A stretch of 64,000 bases of DNA from Microtetraspora sp. NBRC 13810 (GCF_030268685.1 NZ_BSRQ01000009.1:287791-351790); one strand, 5' to 3'; positions 51,920 to 61,122 are shown, counted from the first letter of the stretch. Translations and numbers: made by a program. The notes: generated by a model not told the origin, from the letters alone.

Positions 51920-52737
51920 GCGTCCGCCGCGGAGGAGGCGGCGAGGTGCAGCCGGGCGAAGGCCAGCGCCTCGGCGAGATCGTCGATCCGCTCGGTCCTG
52001 CTCGCCGCCCTGCGCGTGTTGATCTCCAGCACGACCAGCCCGTCGTACCCGTTGCCGGCCAGCCGCTCCAGGATCTGCGCGCACGGCTGGTTGCCCCGGC
52101 CGGGCACCAGGTGCTCGTCCTTGTTGGAGACGCCGAGCCCGTCGGCGAGGTGCAGGTGGGCCAGCCGGTCGCCCAGCTTCACCGCCATCTCCATGGCGTC
52201 GGACCCGGACACCGCGGTGTGCGAGAGGTCCAGGGTGACCTGGGGGAAGTCGTACTCCACCGGGTTCCAGTCCGGGGAGTACGGCACGACCTGGTTGCCA
52301 CGGGCGCGCAACGGGAACATGTTCTCGACCGCGAAGACCACGTCGGTCTCCTCGCGCATCCGGGCCAGGCCGGTCTCGAAGTCCCTGGCATAATCGCGCT
52401 GCCAGCGGAAGGGCGGGTGCACCACCACGGTGCGCGCGCCGAGCCGCTCGGCCGCCTGCTGCGCGCGCAGCAGCTTCGCCCACGGATCCCGGCCCCACAC
52501 CCGCTGCGTCACGAGCAGGCACGGAGCGTGCACGGCGAGGATCGGCACATGGTAGTGATCGGACAGCCGCTCCAGCACATCGACGTCCTGGCTGACCGGA
52601 TCGGCCCCGACCATGATCTCCACACCGTCGTATCCGAGGCGCGCCGCCAGCTCGAAGGCGTCCGGAGTGCGCTCCGGGTAGACGGAGGCGGTCGAAAGCG
52701 CGATCTTCGCGTTGGGCACACGGACCACGTCACTCAC
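51916..52737 (-). CDS. Sugar phosphate isomerase/epimerase-like TIM-barrel protein
   Basis: 273 residues from the GTG at 52737. Barrel landmarks of the xylose-isomerase-like AP-endonuclease 2 family: [60 protein letters not shown] (metal Glu), VTLDLSHTA (Asp-His), HLHLADG and VLEINTR (Glu). Divalent-metal-dependent isomerisation or epimerisation of a sugar or cyclitol is likely. Coupled to a TetR regulator by a 4-bp overlap. Confidence 0.85.
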   Translation of the reverse strand: MSDVVRVPNAKIALSTASVYPERTPDAFELAARLGYDGVEIMVGADPVSQDVDVLERLSDHYHVPILAVHAPCLLVTQRVWGRDPWAKLLRAQQAAERLGARTVVVHPPFRWQRDYARDFETGLARMREETDVVFAVENMFPLRARGNQVVPYSPDWNPVEYDFPQVTLDLSHTAVSGSDAMEMAVKLGDRLAHLHLADGLGVSNKDEHLVPGRGNQPCAQILERLAGNGYDGLVVLEINTRRAASRTERIDDLAEALAFARLHLAASSAADA

Positions 52738-52899
52738 TTTCGCGACCTCATTAGGTATTCACTGCTGATGCTGCCAGCCTAAGCCGGTATGTCGGCCGGT
52801 GGCGTGTCGGCGCTCTCGCGCCGCCCTATCACTGAACATCTGGGAACGCCCGGCCGTTCCTTCTTCTGGCAAGGATGCCCTGTCCCGGAGGTTAGCTTT

Positions 52900-53610
52900 G
52901 TGGGCATGGCACGGATCGTGCGGGGCGCCATCCCCAGTCCGAACATCTGGCACACCCCGCAGGTCTACGAGCTGGAGAACCGCGCGGTCGACCCGGAGCG
53001 GCGGGCCGACGCCGCGATGGAGGCGATCCGCCCGCTGGCCGGCGCCGTCGTCCTCGACATCGGCTGCGGCACCGGCTACCACCTGCCCGGCTACGCCGCC
53101 ACCGCCGCCCGGGTGATCGGCGTCGAGCCGCACGGCGACCTCGCCGCCGCCGCGGCCCGCCGCTGCGCCGCCCTGCCCACCGTCACCGTGCACGCCGCCG
53201 CCGCGCAGGCGCTCCCGCTGCCCGACGCGTCCGTGGACGTCGCGGTGGCCCGCTGGGCTTACTTCTTCGGCCCCGGCTGCGAGCCCGGCCTGCGCGAGCT
53301 GTCCCGGGTGCTGCGGCGCGGCGGCACCGCCTTCGTGCTCGACCTCGACGCCTCGCGCGGCGCCTTCGGCCGCTGGTTCGGCGAGACGGTCCCCGCCTAC
53401 TCCGCGCCCGCCGTGGAGGCGTTCTGGGCCAGGCAGGGCTGGCAGCGGCAGGACCTCGACCTCAGCATGGTCTTCGACCGCCGGGCCGACCTGGAGGCCG
53501 TGCTGCGCATCGAGTTCGCCCCCGCGGTGGCCGAGCGGGCCATCGCCGAGACCACGGGCGTGCGGCTCGACTATCCCAACGTGCTGCGCTGGCGTCACTT
53601 CGACGCTTGA
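52900..53610 (+). CDS. SAM-dependent methyltransferase
   Basis: 236 residues from the GTG at 52900, chosen because GGAGGT stands 7 bases before it; the ATG at 52906 is close by. Class I Rossmann fold: motif I VVLDIGCGTGYHLPGYAATAARVIGVEPHG, motif post-I and RWAYFFGPGCEPGLRELSRVLRRGGTAFVLDLD as motifs II-III. It resembles UbiE/COQ5-like and small-molecule methyltransferases. Monocistronic or read into from an upstream promoter; substrate unknown. Confidence 0.85.
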   Translation: MGMARIVRGAIPSPNIWHTPQVYELENRAVDPERRADAAMEAIRPLAGAVVLDIGCGTGYHLPGYAATAARVIGVEPHGDLAAAAARRCAALPTVTVHAAAAQALPLPDASVDVAVARWAYFFGPGCEPGLRELSRVLRRGGTAFVLDLDASRGAFGRWFGETVPAYSAPAVEAFWARQGWQRQDLDLSMVFDRRADLEAVLRIEFAPAVAERAIAETTGVRLDYPNVLRWRHFDA

Positions 53611-53638
53611 CCTTGACACCGGCGTCAACGCTTACCGT
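53607..53638 (+). promoter_or_regulatory. MerR-type long-spacer promoter and operator
   Basis: TTGACC (53607-53612) and TACCGT (53633-53638) are separated by 20 bases, the wide spacing that MerR activators correct. Between them lies a dyad TTGAC-N6-GTCAA (53613-53628). It sits at the very end of the methyltransferase gene, directly before merR, suggesting autoregulation of merR-thioredoxin. Confidence 0.6.
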
Positions 53639-53658
53639 GCGAGAGGGAAAGGGGACAC

Positions 53659-54030
53659 ATGCGGATCGGGGAGATGGCCAGACGAGCCGGAGTGAGCACC
53701 CGGGCGCTGCGCTACTACGAGCAGCAGGGGCTCATCCGGGCACGCCGCGACGTGAACGGCTACCGCGAGTACGACGAGTCCGACCTCCAGCTCATCGCCG
53801 AGATCCGGTCCCGGCTGACCTCCGGGTTCAACCTGGAGGACGCCCGGCCGTTCGTCGAGTGCCTGCGCTCGGGGAACCCCTCCGGCGACTCCTGTCCCGA
53901 GTCCGTCGAGGTCTACCGGCGCAAGCTGGCCGAGCTCGACGACCAGATCCGCACGCTGGAGGCCAGGCGGGCCGACGTGGCCGCGCGCCTGGCCGGGGCG
54001 TGCACAGGTTGCGTGCTGAAGGGAACATGA
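53659..54030 (+). CDS. MerR-family regulator with C-terminal cysteines
   Basis: 123 residues from the ATG at 53659. MRIGEMARRAGVSTRALRYYEQQGLI is the MerR winged helix, followed by the coiled dimerisation helix VYRRKLAELDDQIRTLEARRADVAARL. Cys residues occur in VECLRSGNPSGDSCPE and in the C-terminal CTGC, a CxxC pair able to sense redox state or metal. It overlaps the thioredoxin gene by 4 bp (ATGA). Together with the 20-base-spacer promoter this suggests activation of thioredoxin in response to oxidation; this is inference. Confidence 0.88.
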   Translation: MRIGEMARRAGVSTRALRYYEQQGLIRARRDVNGYREYDESDLQLIAEIRSRLTSGFNLEDARPFVECLRSGNPSGDSCPESVEVYRRKLAELDDQIRTLEARRADVAARLAGACTGCVLKGT

Positions 54031-54347
54031 TCGTGATCACACTGACCGCCGACAACTTCGCCGAGCAGGTGCTGCGCAGCGACAAGCCGGTCCTGGTGGA
54101 CTTCTGGGCCGACTGGTGCCCGCCGTGCAAGATGATCGCGCCGATCCTCGAAGAGATCGAGAGCGAGCACGGCGACCGGCTGACCGTCGGCAAGCTGGAC
54201 GGCGACGAGCACACCGAGATCGTCACCCGCTACGGCGTGATGGGCTTCCCCACCCTCATCCTGTTCCGCGACGGCGAGCCCGTCCGGCAGATCGTGGGCG
54301 CCAAGCCCAAGCGCCTCCTGCTGTCCGATCTCGCCGGGCATTTCTGA
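54027..54347 (+). CDS. Thioredoxin with WCPPC active site
   Basis: 106 residues from the ATG at 54027 that overlaps the merR stop, with GAAGGGAAC before it. VLVDFWADWCPPCKMIAPILEEI contains the CxxC site, here CPPC in place of the usual CGPC, which usually shifts redox potential; VMGFPTLILFRDG is the cis-Pro loop and ends with the last strand and helix. A soluble disulfide reductant. The start inside merR means it is only made with merR, so it should be redox-regulated. Confidence 0.92.
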   Translation: MIVITLTADNFAEQVLRSDKPVLVDFWADWCPPCKMIAPILEEIESEHGDRLTVGKLDGDEHTEIVTRYGVMGFPTLILFRDGEPVRQIVGAKPKRLLLSDLAGHF

Positions 54348-54401
54348 TCCCGGCCCCGCGCCCGCGCCGGAATGTCGGCCGGGGACGATAGCGTGCCTGG
54401 C

Positions 54402-55814
54402 ATGAGCAAGGCAGCCCAGCGCGCGGGTTACCGCTGCGCCGAGTGCGGGTGGCGGACCACCAAGTGGGTCGGCCGGTGCGGCGAGTGCCAGGCGTGGGGC
54501 ACCGTCGACGAGGAGGGCGTGCGGGCCGGGGTGCACGTGGCGACCCCCGGCGCGGTCACCGCACCGGCCGTGCCGATCGGCCAGGTCAAGGCCGAGATCG
54601 CGCACGCCAGGGGCACGGGGGTGAGCGAGCTCGACCGGGTGCTCGGCGGCGGCCTGGTGCCGGGCGCGGTCGTGCTGCTGGCCGGCGAGCCCGGCATCGG
54701 CAAGTCCACGCTGCTGCTGGAGGCCGCCGCGCGCATCGCCGCCCAGGAGACCGTGCTCTACGTCACGGGCGAGGAGTCCGCCGCCCAGGTGCGGATGCGC
54801 GCCGACCGCATCGGCGCCGTCCAGGACCGGCTCTACCTCGCGGCCGAGACCGACCTGTCCGCCCTGGTGACCCATGTGGAGAAGGTCCAGCCGGGCGTCC
54901 TGATCGTCGACTCGGTGCAGACCATCGGCTCCGCGCAGGGCACCGGGGTCCCCGGCGGCGTCACCCAGGTCCGCGAGGTCGCCGGCAACCTCGTGCGGCT
55001 GGCCAAGGACCGCGGCATGTCCACCGTCCTCGTCGGCCACGTCACCAAGGACGGCTCGATCGCCGGTCCCCGGGTCCTTGAGCACCTCGTCGACGTCGTG
55101 CTCCAGTTCGAGGGCGACCGCCACTCCCGGCTGCGCATGGTCCGCGCGGTGAAGAACCGCTTCGGCCCCACCGACGAGGTCGGCTGCTTCGACCTGCACG
55201 AGCGCGGCATCGAGGGGCTGACCGACCCGAGCGGGCTGTTCCTGTCCCGCCGCGGCGACCCCGTCCCCGGCACCTGCGTCACCGTCACCGTCGAGGGCAC
55301 CCGCCCGCTGCCCGCCGAGGTGCAGGCGCTGGTCGCCAGGACCGAGGCGCAGCAGCCGCGGCGCACCTCCTCCGGCCTCGACCCGTTCCGGGTGACGATG
55401 GTGCTCGCCGTGCTGGAGCGCCGCCTCAACGCCCGGCTGAGCGGGTGCGACGTGTTCACCGCCACCGTCGGCGGGATCAGGCTCGCCGACCCCTCGGTGG
55501 ACCTCGCGCTGATGCTGGCCGTGGCCAGCGCCGCCGGGGACAAGGCGCTGCCGTCCGGGCTGGTCGTGCTCGGCGAGGTGGGGCTGGCCGGTGAGCTGCG
55601 GCCGGTGCGCGACGTGCGCCGGCGGCTGGCCGAGGCGTCGCGCCTGGGGTTCACCCGGGCGCTGGTCCCCGCGGGCTCGCTCGACGTGGACACCGCGCCG
55701 CGCGGCGCGCAGCGCTCCCTGGTCCCGGTCGAGTCCCGCACCACGAGCCTCGCGCCCGGTTTCGACGTCACCGAGGCGGAAAACGTCTGGGACGCGCTGA
55801 CTCATGTGACATGA
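54402..55814 (+). CDS. radA: DNA repair protein RadA
   Basis: 470 residues from the ATG at 54402; an ATG at 54372 is in frame but adds residues not typical of RadA. N-terminal C4 zinc finger CAECGWRTTKWVGRCGEC, RecA-like ATPase with Walker A GEPGIGKST, VLIVDSVQTI, the RadA motif KNRFG, and a Lon-protease-like C-terminal domain (ATVGGIRLADPSVDLALMLAV). It drives branch migration in homologous recombination. Order radA-disA-(membrane protein)-mutY is characteristic of actinobacteria. Confidence 0.95.
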   Translation: MSKAAQRAGYRCAECGWRTTKWVGRCGECQAWGTVDEEGVRAGVHVATPGAVTAPAVPIGQVKAEIAHARGTGVSELDRVLGGGLVPGAVVLLAGEPGIGKSTLLLEAAARIAAQETVLYVTGEESAAQVRMRADRIGAVQDRLYLAAETDLSALVTHVEKVQPGVLIVDSVQTIGSAQGTGVPGGVTQVREVAGNLVRLAKDRGMSTVLVGHVTKDGSIAGPRVLEHLVDVVLQFEGDRHSRLRMVRAVKNRFGPTDEVGCFDLHERGIEGLTDPSGLFLSRRGDPVPGTCVTVTVEGTRPLPAEVQALVARTEAQQPRRTSSGLDPFRVTMVLAVLERRLNARLSGCDVFTATVGGIRLADPSVDLALMLAVASAAGDKALPSGLVVLGEVGLAGELRPVRDVRRRLAEASRLGFTRALVPAGSLDVDTAPRGAQRSLVPVESRTTSLAPGFDVTEAENVWDALTHVT

Positions 55815-55895
55815 GCCGTCCCATCCGGTCCGACCCGCCACCGGCGACAGGATGCGCCGGTAAGGTGAATGTGATAGGCGACCACCGGGGGTCAT

Positions 55896-56984
55896 GTGGC
55901 AACGAACGACAGGGGGCTCGATGAGGGCCGGCGAGCCACCCTTGCCGAGGTCGCGCCGGGGACCGATCTCCGCGACGGCCTGGAGCGCATTCTCCGTGGC
56001 CACACCGGCGGCCTGATCGTCCTCGGCTACGACGGCACGGTCGAGGAGCTGTGCAGCGGCGGCTTCGAGCTGGACATCGAGTTCTCCGCGACGCGGCTGC
56101 GCGAGCTGGCCAAGATGGACGGCGCGATCGTGCTGCGCCGCGACGACCACCGCATCGTGCGCGCCGCCGTGCACCTGGTGCCCGACCCGTCCGTCAAAAC
56201 CGACGAGTCCGGCACCCGGCACCGCACCGCGCAGCGGGTGGCCAGGCAGACCGGTTTCCCGGTCATCTCGATCAGCAAGTCGATGCGGATCATCGCCATC
56301 TACCTCGACGGCGTGCGTTACGTGCTGGAGGAGTCGGCGGCGATCCTGTCCAAGGCCAACCAGGCCCTCGCCACGCTGGAGCGTTACAAGCTCCGGCTGG
56401 ACGAGGTGTCCGGCACCCTGTCCGCGCTGGAGATCGAGGACCTCGTCACGGTGCGCGACGTCGCGGTGGTGGCCCAGCGGCTGGAGATGGTGCGCAGGAT
56501 CGCCGGCGAGATCGAGGGTTACGTGGTGGAGCTGGGCACCGACGGCCGGCTGCTCACGTTGCAGCTCGACGAGCTGGTGGCCGGGGTGGAGCCGGACCGC
56601 GAGCTGATCGTCCGCGACTACCTGCCGGCGGGAGCCGTACGGCGGGGCCGCAAGCCGGCCGAGGCGTTGCACGACCTGGACGAGATGTCACCCGGCGACC
56701 TGCTCGACCTGTCCGTGGTGGCCCACGTGCTGGGCTTCTCCGGCGCCGACGCCCTGGACGCCCCGGTGAGCCCCCGTGGCTACCGGCTGCTGGCCAAGGT
56801 GCCCAGGTTGCCCGGCACGGTCGTCGATCGGCTGGTGGGCCATTTCGGCGGCCTGCAGAAGCTGCTGGCGGCCAGCACCGACGACCTCCAGGAGGTGGGC
56901 GGGGTCGGCGAGGCTCGCGCCCGCAGCGTCCGCGAGGGCCTGTCCCGGCTGGCCGAGTCCTCCATCCTGGAGCGCTACGTCTGA
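55896..56984 (+). CDS. disA: DNA integrity scanning protein, diadenylate cyclase
   Basis: 362 residues from the GTG at 55896. N-terminal DAC domain with the catalytic motifs MDGAIVL (DGA) and GTRHRTA (RHR), a linker helix region, and a C-terminal HhH DNA-binding segment LRLPGTV-like [44 protein letters not shown]. It makes cyclic di-AMP from ATP while scanning DNA for branched structures. Its stop codon lies inside the first copy of a short direct repeat that continues downstream. Confidence 0.95.
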   Translation: MATNDRGLDEGRRATLAEVAPGTDLRDGLERILRGHTGGLIVLGYDGTVEELCSGGFELDIEFSATRLRELAKMDGAIVLRRDDHRIVRAAVHLVPDPSVKTDESGTRHRTAQRVARQTGFPVISISKSMRIIAIYLDGVRYVLEESAAILSKANQALATLERYKLRLDEVSGTLSALEIEDLVTVRDVAVVAQRLEMVRRIAGEIEGYVVELGTDGRLLTLQLDELVAGVEPDRELIVRDYLPAGAVRRGRKPAEALHDLDEMSPGDLLDLSVVAHVLGFSGADALDAPVSPRGYRLLAKVPRLPGTVVDRLVGHFGGLQKLLAASTDDLQEVGGVGEARARSVREGLSRLAESSILERYV

Positions 56985-57054
56985 CGGGTTCAACGCGGCC
57001 CGGAGTGACTGCGTCTGACGGGTTCAACGCGGCCCGGAGTGCTTCGTCTGACGG
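56978..57054 (+). repeat. Direct repeats at the 3' end of disA
   Basis: A 30-bp unit (begins CGTCTGACGGGTTCAACG) occurs at 56978-57007 and 57012-57041 without mismatch, and a partial third copy begins at 57045. The first copy contains the disA stop codon. Looks like slipped duplication of the gene end. Confidence 0.9.
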
Positions 57055-57056
57055 GG

Positions 57057-57755
57057 TCAGCGCAGGTGGAAGACCGCTTTCGGGCTGCGCAGGTGGCCGG
57101 TGCGGACCGTCGCGACATAGGTGCCCGGCCGGGCGTCCGCGCGCGTCGCGCCACAGGAGCTGGCCGACCGGTGCCGGTCCCACTCGAACGGCGCCACGTA
57201 GGGGATGCCGCGCTGGAGGCGGCGGATCTCGACGCCGTCGCCGCTGATGCAGTCGGCCGAGGACCAGATGCGATCCTGGCCGGAGGTGATGCGGATCTCC
57301 AGCGCCCGCGGCCCGACGTCCGCCGTGCACATGAGCCGCCCGGTGTTCACCAGGGTGAGCGTGAACCTCGGCCGCAGGCCGCCCGCGTAGACCTCCTGCT
57401 GCCCTTGCAGGCCGAGCACGAGGTCCGCCGGCGGGCAGGCGTCTCCGGCCCGGCGCGGCGGTGCGGAGACCGTCGGCGCGGCGCTCGGCGTCACCCGCGG
57501 CTTGGGCCGGGCGGGCGGCGCGGGCGTCGGCGTCGGCTTCCTCTGCAGGCTCGCGAGCAGCGGATCCGGCGTGGGCGAGCCACTGGCGAGCCCCACCGGC
57601 AGGTGGGTGCGGCCCTGCGGGCTCGACGTGCTGGAGCACGCCCAGGCGACGACGGCGACCACGACCAGAACACTCACCAGCAGGGCCATCCGACGCCGCC
57701 AGTAGACGTCGGAGGTGGCGCCGCCGAGGTCACCACCCAAGGTGTCCGGATCCAT
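57057..57755 (-). CDS. Single-pass membrane protein with external beta domain
   Basis: 232 residues from the ATG at 57755; an upstream start at 57779 is in frame. A short cytoplasmic N-terminus, a membrane helix (MALLVSVLVVVAVVAWAC, residues about 23-40), a Pro/Thr/Ser-rich linker (KPTPTPAPPARPKPRVTPSA), and an outside domain with four cysteines (DACPPADL, RLMCTADV, SADCISG, SSCGAT) ending AVFHLR. It resembles actinobacterial DUF4232-like exported proteins but the match is loose. Convergent with disA and divergent from mutY. Confidence 0.7.
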   Translation of the reverse strand: MDPDTLGGDLGGATSDVYWRRRMALLVSVLVVVAVVAWACSSTSSPQGRTHLPVGLASGSPTPDPLLASLQRKPTPTPAPPARPKPRVTPSAAPTVSAPPRRAGDACPPADLVLGLQGQQEVYAGGLRPRFTLTLVNTGRLMCTADVGPRALEIRITSGQDRIWSSADCISGDGVEIRRLQRGIPYVAPFEWDRHRSASSCGATRADARPGTYVATVRTGHLRSPKAVFHLR

Positions 57756-57858
57756 GCACACAGTGTGCCGATGCCTCAACCACGAAACGCAAGCACCGCC
57801 TGACCTCGGCGTTTCTCAGAAAACCCAGCACAAGACGCACGTGGAATAGGGTCGTGGG

Positions 57859-58731
57859 GTGCGCGAGCCCAACCTCCTCCGCGAGCCGGTTCTCCAGTGG
57901 TACGCGGAGAACGCCCGTGATCTCCCGTGGCGCCGGGCGGATGCGACGCCCTGGGGGATTCTGGTGAGCGAGATCATGTTGCAACAGACGCCGGTCGTCC
58001 GGGTGCTGCCGGTGTGGCAGGAGTGGATGGCCCGGTGGCCGGTTCCCGCCGCGCTCGCCGCCGAGCCGCCGGGCGAGGCCGTACGGCACTGGGGGCGGCT
58101 CGGTTATCCGCGCCGCGCGCTGCGGCTGCACGCGTGCGCGCGGGCGATCACCGACGAGCACGGCGGCGAGGTGCCCGCCGACCACGCCACGCTGCTCGCG
58201 CTGCCGGGCGTCGGGGAGTACACCGCGGCGGCGGTGGCCAGCTTCGCGTTCGGCGGTTCGCACGCCGTGCTGGACACCAACGTGCGCCGCGTCCTCGCCC
58301 GTGCCGTGCGCGGTGAGGAGTACCCGCCCCAGGCCACCACCGCGGCCGAGCGGCGGCTCGCCGAGTCGCTGCTGCCCGCGGTCGGGGCGCCCACGTGGGG
58401 GGTCGCCGTGATGGAGCTGGGCGCGCTGGTCTGCACGGCCCGCGCGCCGCGCTGCGCCGACTGCCCGATCATCGAGGCGTGCCGGTGGCGGCTCGCCGGT
58501 CGCCCGCCGCACGCCGGCCCGGCCAGGAAGGGCCAGACCTACGCGGGCACCGACCGCCAGTGCCGCGGCCGGCTGCTCGCCGTGCTGAGGCACGCGCACG
58601 GCCCCGTCCCCAAGGCGGCGCTCGACGTCGTCTGGGACGACCCGGTGCAACGCGAGCGCGCCCTCGACGGCCTCGTCGCCGACGGCCTGGCCGAATCCCT
58701 CGACGACGGCACCTACCGCCTCCCCCACTGA
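57859..58731 (+). CDS. mutY: A/G-specific adenine glycosylase
   Basis: 290 residues from the GTG at 57859. HhH-GPD glycosylase: catalytic Glu in SEIMLQQTPV, helix-hairpin-helix LLALPGVGEYTAAAVASFAFG with the conserved Asp in HAVLDTNVRRVLAR, and the 4Fe-4S loop C-x6-C-x2-C-x5-C (CTARAPRCADCPIIEAC). It removes adenine opposite 8-oxoguanine. The C-terminal NUDIX-like 8-oxoG domain is absent and replaced by a short winged-helix-like tail (LLAVLRHAHGPVPKAALD), as in other actinobacterial MutY. Confidence 0.95.
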   Translation: MREPNLLREPVLQWYAENARDLPWRRADATPWGILVSEIMLQQTPVVRVLPVWQEWMARWPVPAALAAEPPGEAVRHWGRLGYPRRALRLHACARAITDEHGGEVPADHATLLALPGVGEYTAAAVASFAFGGSHAVLDTNVRRVLARAVRGEEYPPQATTAAERRLAESLLPAVGAPTWGVAVMELGALVCTARAPRCADCPIIEACRWRLAGRPPHAGPARKGQTYAGTDRQCRGRLLAVLRHAHGPVPKAALDVVWDDPVQRERALDGLVADGLAESLDDGTYRLPH

Positions 58732-58749
58732 CCCCCACCCCACACGTCC

Positions 58750-58885
58750 CCCAGCCGACCGCCCGCCCCCCACGTCACCCAGCCAACCGGCGCGCCCCGC
58801 CCCCACCTCCCCAGCCAACCGGCGCGCCTCGCCCCCACCCCCCAGCCGACCGGCACACCCCAGCCGACCGGCACACCCCATCCCC
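58750..58885 (+). repeat. Degenerate tandem repeats after mutY
   Basis: A C-rich unit CCCAGCC(A/G)ACCGGC(G/A)C recurs at least five times at 19- to 32-base spacing between mutY (end 58731) and the leftward LysR gene (end 58929). Non-coding; no hairpin. Confidence 0.75.
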
Positions 58886-58928
58886 GCATCCCCGGCGGGT
58901 TCAGGGGCTTCCGGGCTTTCCCGTGGGC

Positions 58929-59837
58929 TCAGAGCTTCCCGATGTGTGTTCTGGCGACGGTCAGGAAGCGGGCGAGGAGCGGGGCCGGGTCGTCGCGGCG
59001 CCAGGCGAGGGCGACGGTGGTGTGGGCGGGGCGGCCGGCGAGGCTGCGGTAGACGGCGCCGGCGATCCGGATCCCGGTCACGCTGGCCGGGGCGAGCGAG
59101 ACGCCGAGCCCGGCGGCGACCAGCGCGGCGACGGTCTGCCATTCGACCGCCCGCTGGCCGATCCGCGGCTCGAAGCCGGCGGCCCGGCACAGGCCGGTGA
59201 GCCGGTCGTGCAGTTCGGGGCCGTGTTCGCGGGGCAGCAGCACGAACGGGTCGGCCGCCAGCCCGGCGAGCGGCACCCGGCGGCGGGCGGCCAGCGGGTG
59301 GTCCTCCGGCAGCACGGCCACCACCTCCTCGGCGAACAGCGGCTCGATCTCCAGTCCCGGCCGCTCCCCCGCCTCGCGGAGCAGCCCGACGTCGATGACC
59401 TCGCCGTGCAGGGCGCGTACCTGCTCGGTCGTGGTCAGCTCGTGGATCTCCAGGTGCACGCCGGGATGGCGGGCCCGGAAGGCCGTGATGACCTGGGGCA
59501 GCACGGTCAGGGCGAGGGAGGCGGCCAGCCCGGCGCGGAGCGTGCCCGCCTCACCGTCACCGGCCCGCCGGGCCGCGCCGAGCCCGTCGGCCACCCGGTC
59601 GAGCGCCTGCCGGGCGGCCGGCAGCAGCTCCCGCCCGGCCGCCGTGAGCACGACCCCGCGCGAGGTGCGTTCGAAGAGCGGGTGCCCGACCCGCTCCTCC
59701 AGCCGGCGGATCTGCTGGCTGAGCGGCGGCTGGGCGATGCCGAGCCGTACGGCGGCGTGGCCGAAGTGCAGCTCCTCGGCGAGCACCGTGAAGCTGTGCA
59801 GCTGGCGCAGCTCCAGCTCGGGACGGGGTCGATCCAT
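58929..59837 (-). CDS. LysR-family regulator
   Basis: 302 residues from the ATG at 59837; the frame is open to 59960. N-terminal helix-turn-helix ELRQLHSFTVLAEELHFGHAAVRLGIAQPPLSQQIRRLEERVGHPLFER (residues about 9-60), then the two-lobed effector domain (LRAGLAASLALTVLPQVITAFRARHPGVHLEIHEL). It stands back-to-back with a RidA-like gene 73 bases away, the usual arrangement of a LysR regulator with its target. Confidence 0.9.
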   Translation of the reverse strand: MDRPRPELELRQLHSFTVLAEELHFGHAAVRLGIAQPPLSQQIRRLEERVGHPLFERTSRGVVLTAAGRELLPAARQALDRVADGLGAARRAGDGEAGTLRAGLAASLALTVLPQVITAFRARHPGVHLEIHELTTTEQVRALHGEVIDVGLLREAGERPGLEIEPLFAEEVVAVLPEDHPLAARRRVPLAGLAADPFVLLPREHGPELHDRLTGLCRAAGFEPRIGQRAVEWQTVAALVAAGLGVSLAPASVTGIRIAGAVYRSLAGRPAHTTVALAWRRDDPAPLLARFLTVARTHIGKL

Positions 59838-59910
59838 ATCCCCAGGCATATCACCGGACTCCACAACACGTCTTGGACATATCGCCACATGCGCTGTGAG
59901 GATGCCCGGC

Positions 59911-60303
59911 ATGACAACACGCGTATCGATCTCCAGCGGATCCGACTTCGAGGAGGCCATCGGCTACTCCCGGGCGGTCGTCTACGGCGGCTGGGTGCAC
60001 GTGTCCGGCACGACCGGCTTCGACTACCAGGCGATGACGATCTCCGATGACGTGGTCGAGCAGGCCGAGCAGTGCGTGCGCAACATCGAGGCCGCCCTGA
60101 AGGAGGCGGGCTCCGGCCTCGCCGACGTGGTGCGGGTGCGGTACATGTTGCCCGACCCCGCGGACTTCCCGCCCTGCTGGCCCACTCTGCGCCGGCACTT
60201 CGGCGAGGTCCGCCCGGCCGCGACGATGATCTCCTGCGGCCTGGCCGACCCGCGGATGCGTATCGAGATCGAGGTCACCGCGCACCTCGGCAGCGGCGCC
60301 TGA
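59911..60303 (+). CDS. RidA/YjgF/Rid-family protein
   Basis: 130 residues from the ATG at 59911 (GAGGAT upstream). AVVYGGWVHVSGTTGFDYQAMTISDDVVEQAEQCVRNIEAALKEAGSGLADVVRVRYMLPDPADFPPCWPTLRRHFGEVRPAATMISCGLADPRMRIEIEVTAHL covers the whole fold; the Arg of the active pocket is present in MRIEIE as in RidA. It hydrolyses reactive enamine/imine intermediates or a related compound. Probably controlled by the divergent LysR protein. The ends of this gene and the next leftward gene are 12 bases apart. Confidence 0.88.
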   Translation: MTTRVSISSGSDFEEAIGYSRAVVYGGWVHVSGTTGFDYQAMTISDDVVEQAEQCVRNIEAALKEAGSGLADVVRVRYMLPDPADFPPCWPTLRRHFGEVRPAATMISCGLADPRMRIEIEVTAHLGSGA

Positions 60304-60315
60304 CACCGGCCGGGC

Positions 60316-61122
60316 TCACGGGACGCCGGCCCTGGCCATGGCGGTCTCGATGCCGTCCAGCAGCACGGCGAGCCCGGTCTCGAAGGACTCCCGCGCCTCC
60401 CGCTCCAGGTAGGGCGTGGGGTCGTCGTCCGCCTGGGTGAAGGCCCCCTCGCCCGCCATCCAGGTCAGCGCCGGGAACCGGTCCCCGAAGTCCGGCGCGA
60501 CCTCCTCCAGCAGGGCCGAGCGGGCGTACCACCACTCCTCGTCGGACACGCCCGTCACCGCCGTGGCCTGCCGACTCTCGTTGACCGTCTGCGCCGAGCC
60601 GCGGACGACGTTGAACAGCGCGCCCAGGACGCGCCGCAGCGTGACGGCCGGCAGCCCGGTGCGGCGCAGGATGTCCGTGAGGGTCTCCAGCAGCACGTAC
60701 TCGTTGGGCCCGAGCACCGGCCGCGCCGGCGACACCTGCAACACCCACGGATGGCGCAGGTAGAACGCCCACAGGTCCTCGGCCCACTCGACCAGGTCCG
60801 CCCGCCAGCCGGGACCCCGCCGGTATCCGGTGGGCAGCTCGGCGAGCACCCGGTCGTACATCAGATCGACCAGCTCGCCCTTTCCCGGCACGTAGGTGTA
60901 GAGCGCCATACCCGTACGGCCGAGCCGTTCGCCGACCGCGCGCATCGACAGGGCGGCCATCCCGTCGGCGTCGGCGACGGCGATCCCCGCGTCGACGATC
61001 ATGTCCACGCTGAGCCCGGGTTTGGGGCCCCGGCCTGGGTGTCCGGGTTCGGCGCCGGCTGCGGCGCGCCACAGCAGGGACATCGACCGGCGCGCGTCGC
61101 CCTGCCCGGCGAAGACCACCAC
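60316..61122 (-). CDS. TetR-family regulator of the drug-resistance genes
   Basis: 268 residues from the GTG at 61122 (AAGGAG 6 bases before); GTG at 61119 and ATG at 61161 are alternatives. The HTH is DMIVDAGIAVADADGMAALSMRAVGERLGRTGMALYTYVPGKGELVDLMYD. The C-terminal domain is of the TetR_C_1/TetR_C_33 type found with tetracycline- or anthracycline-like ligands. It is divergent from the DrrC-like gene and overlaps an operator-like dyad, so it probably represses both and is released by the drug. Confidence 0.88.
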   Translation of the reverse strand: MVVFAGQGDARRSMSLLWRAAAGAEPGHPGRGPKPGLSVDMIVDAGIAVADADGMAALSMRAVGERLGRTGMALYTYVPGKGELVDLMYDRVLAELPTGYRRGPGWRADLVEWAEDLWAFYLRHPWVLQVSPARPVLGPNEYVLLETLTDILRRTGLPAVTLRRVLGALFNVVRGSAQTVNESRQATAVTGVSDEEWWYARSALLEEVAPDFGDRFPALTWMAGEGAFTQADDDPTPYLEREARESFETGLAVLLDGIETAMARAGVP

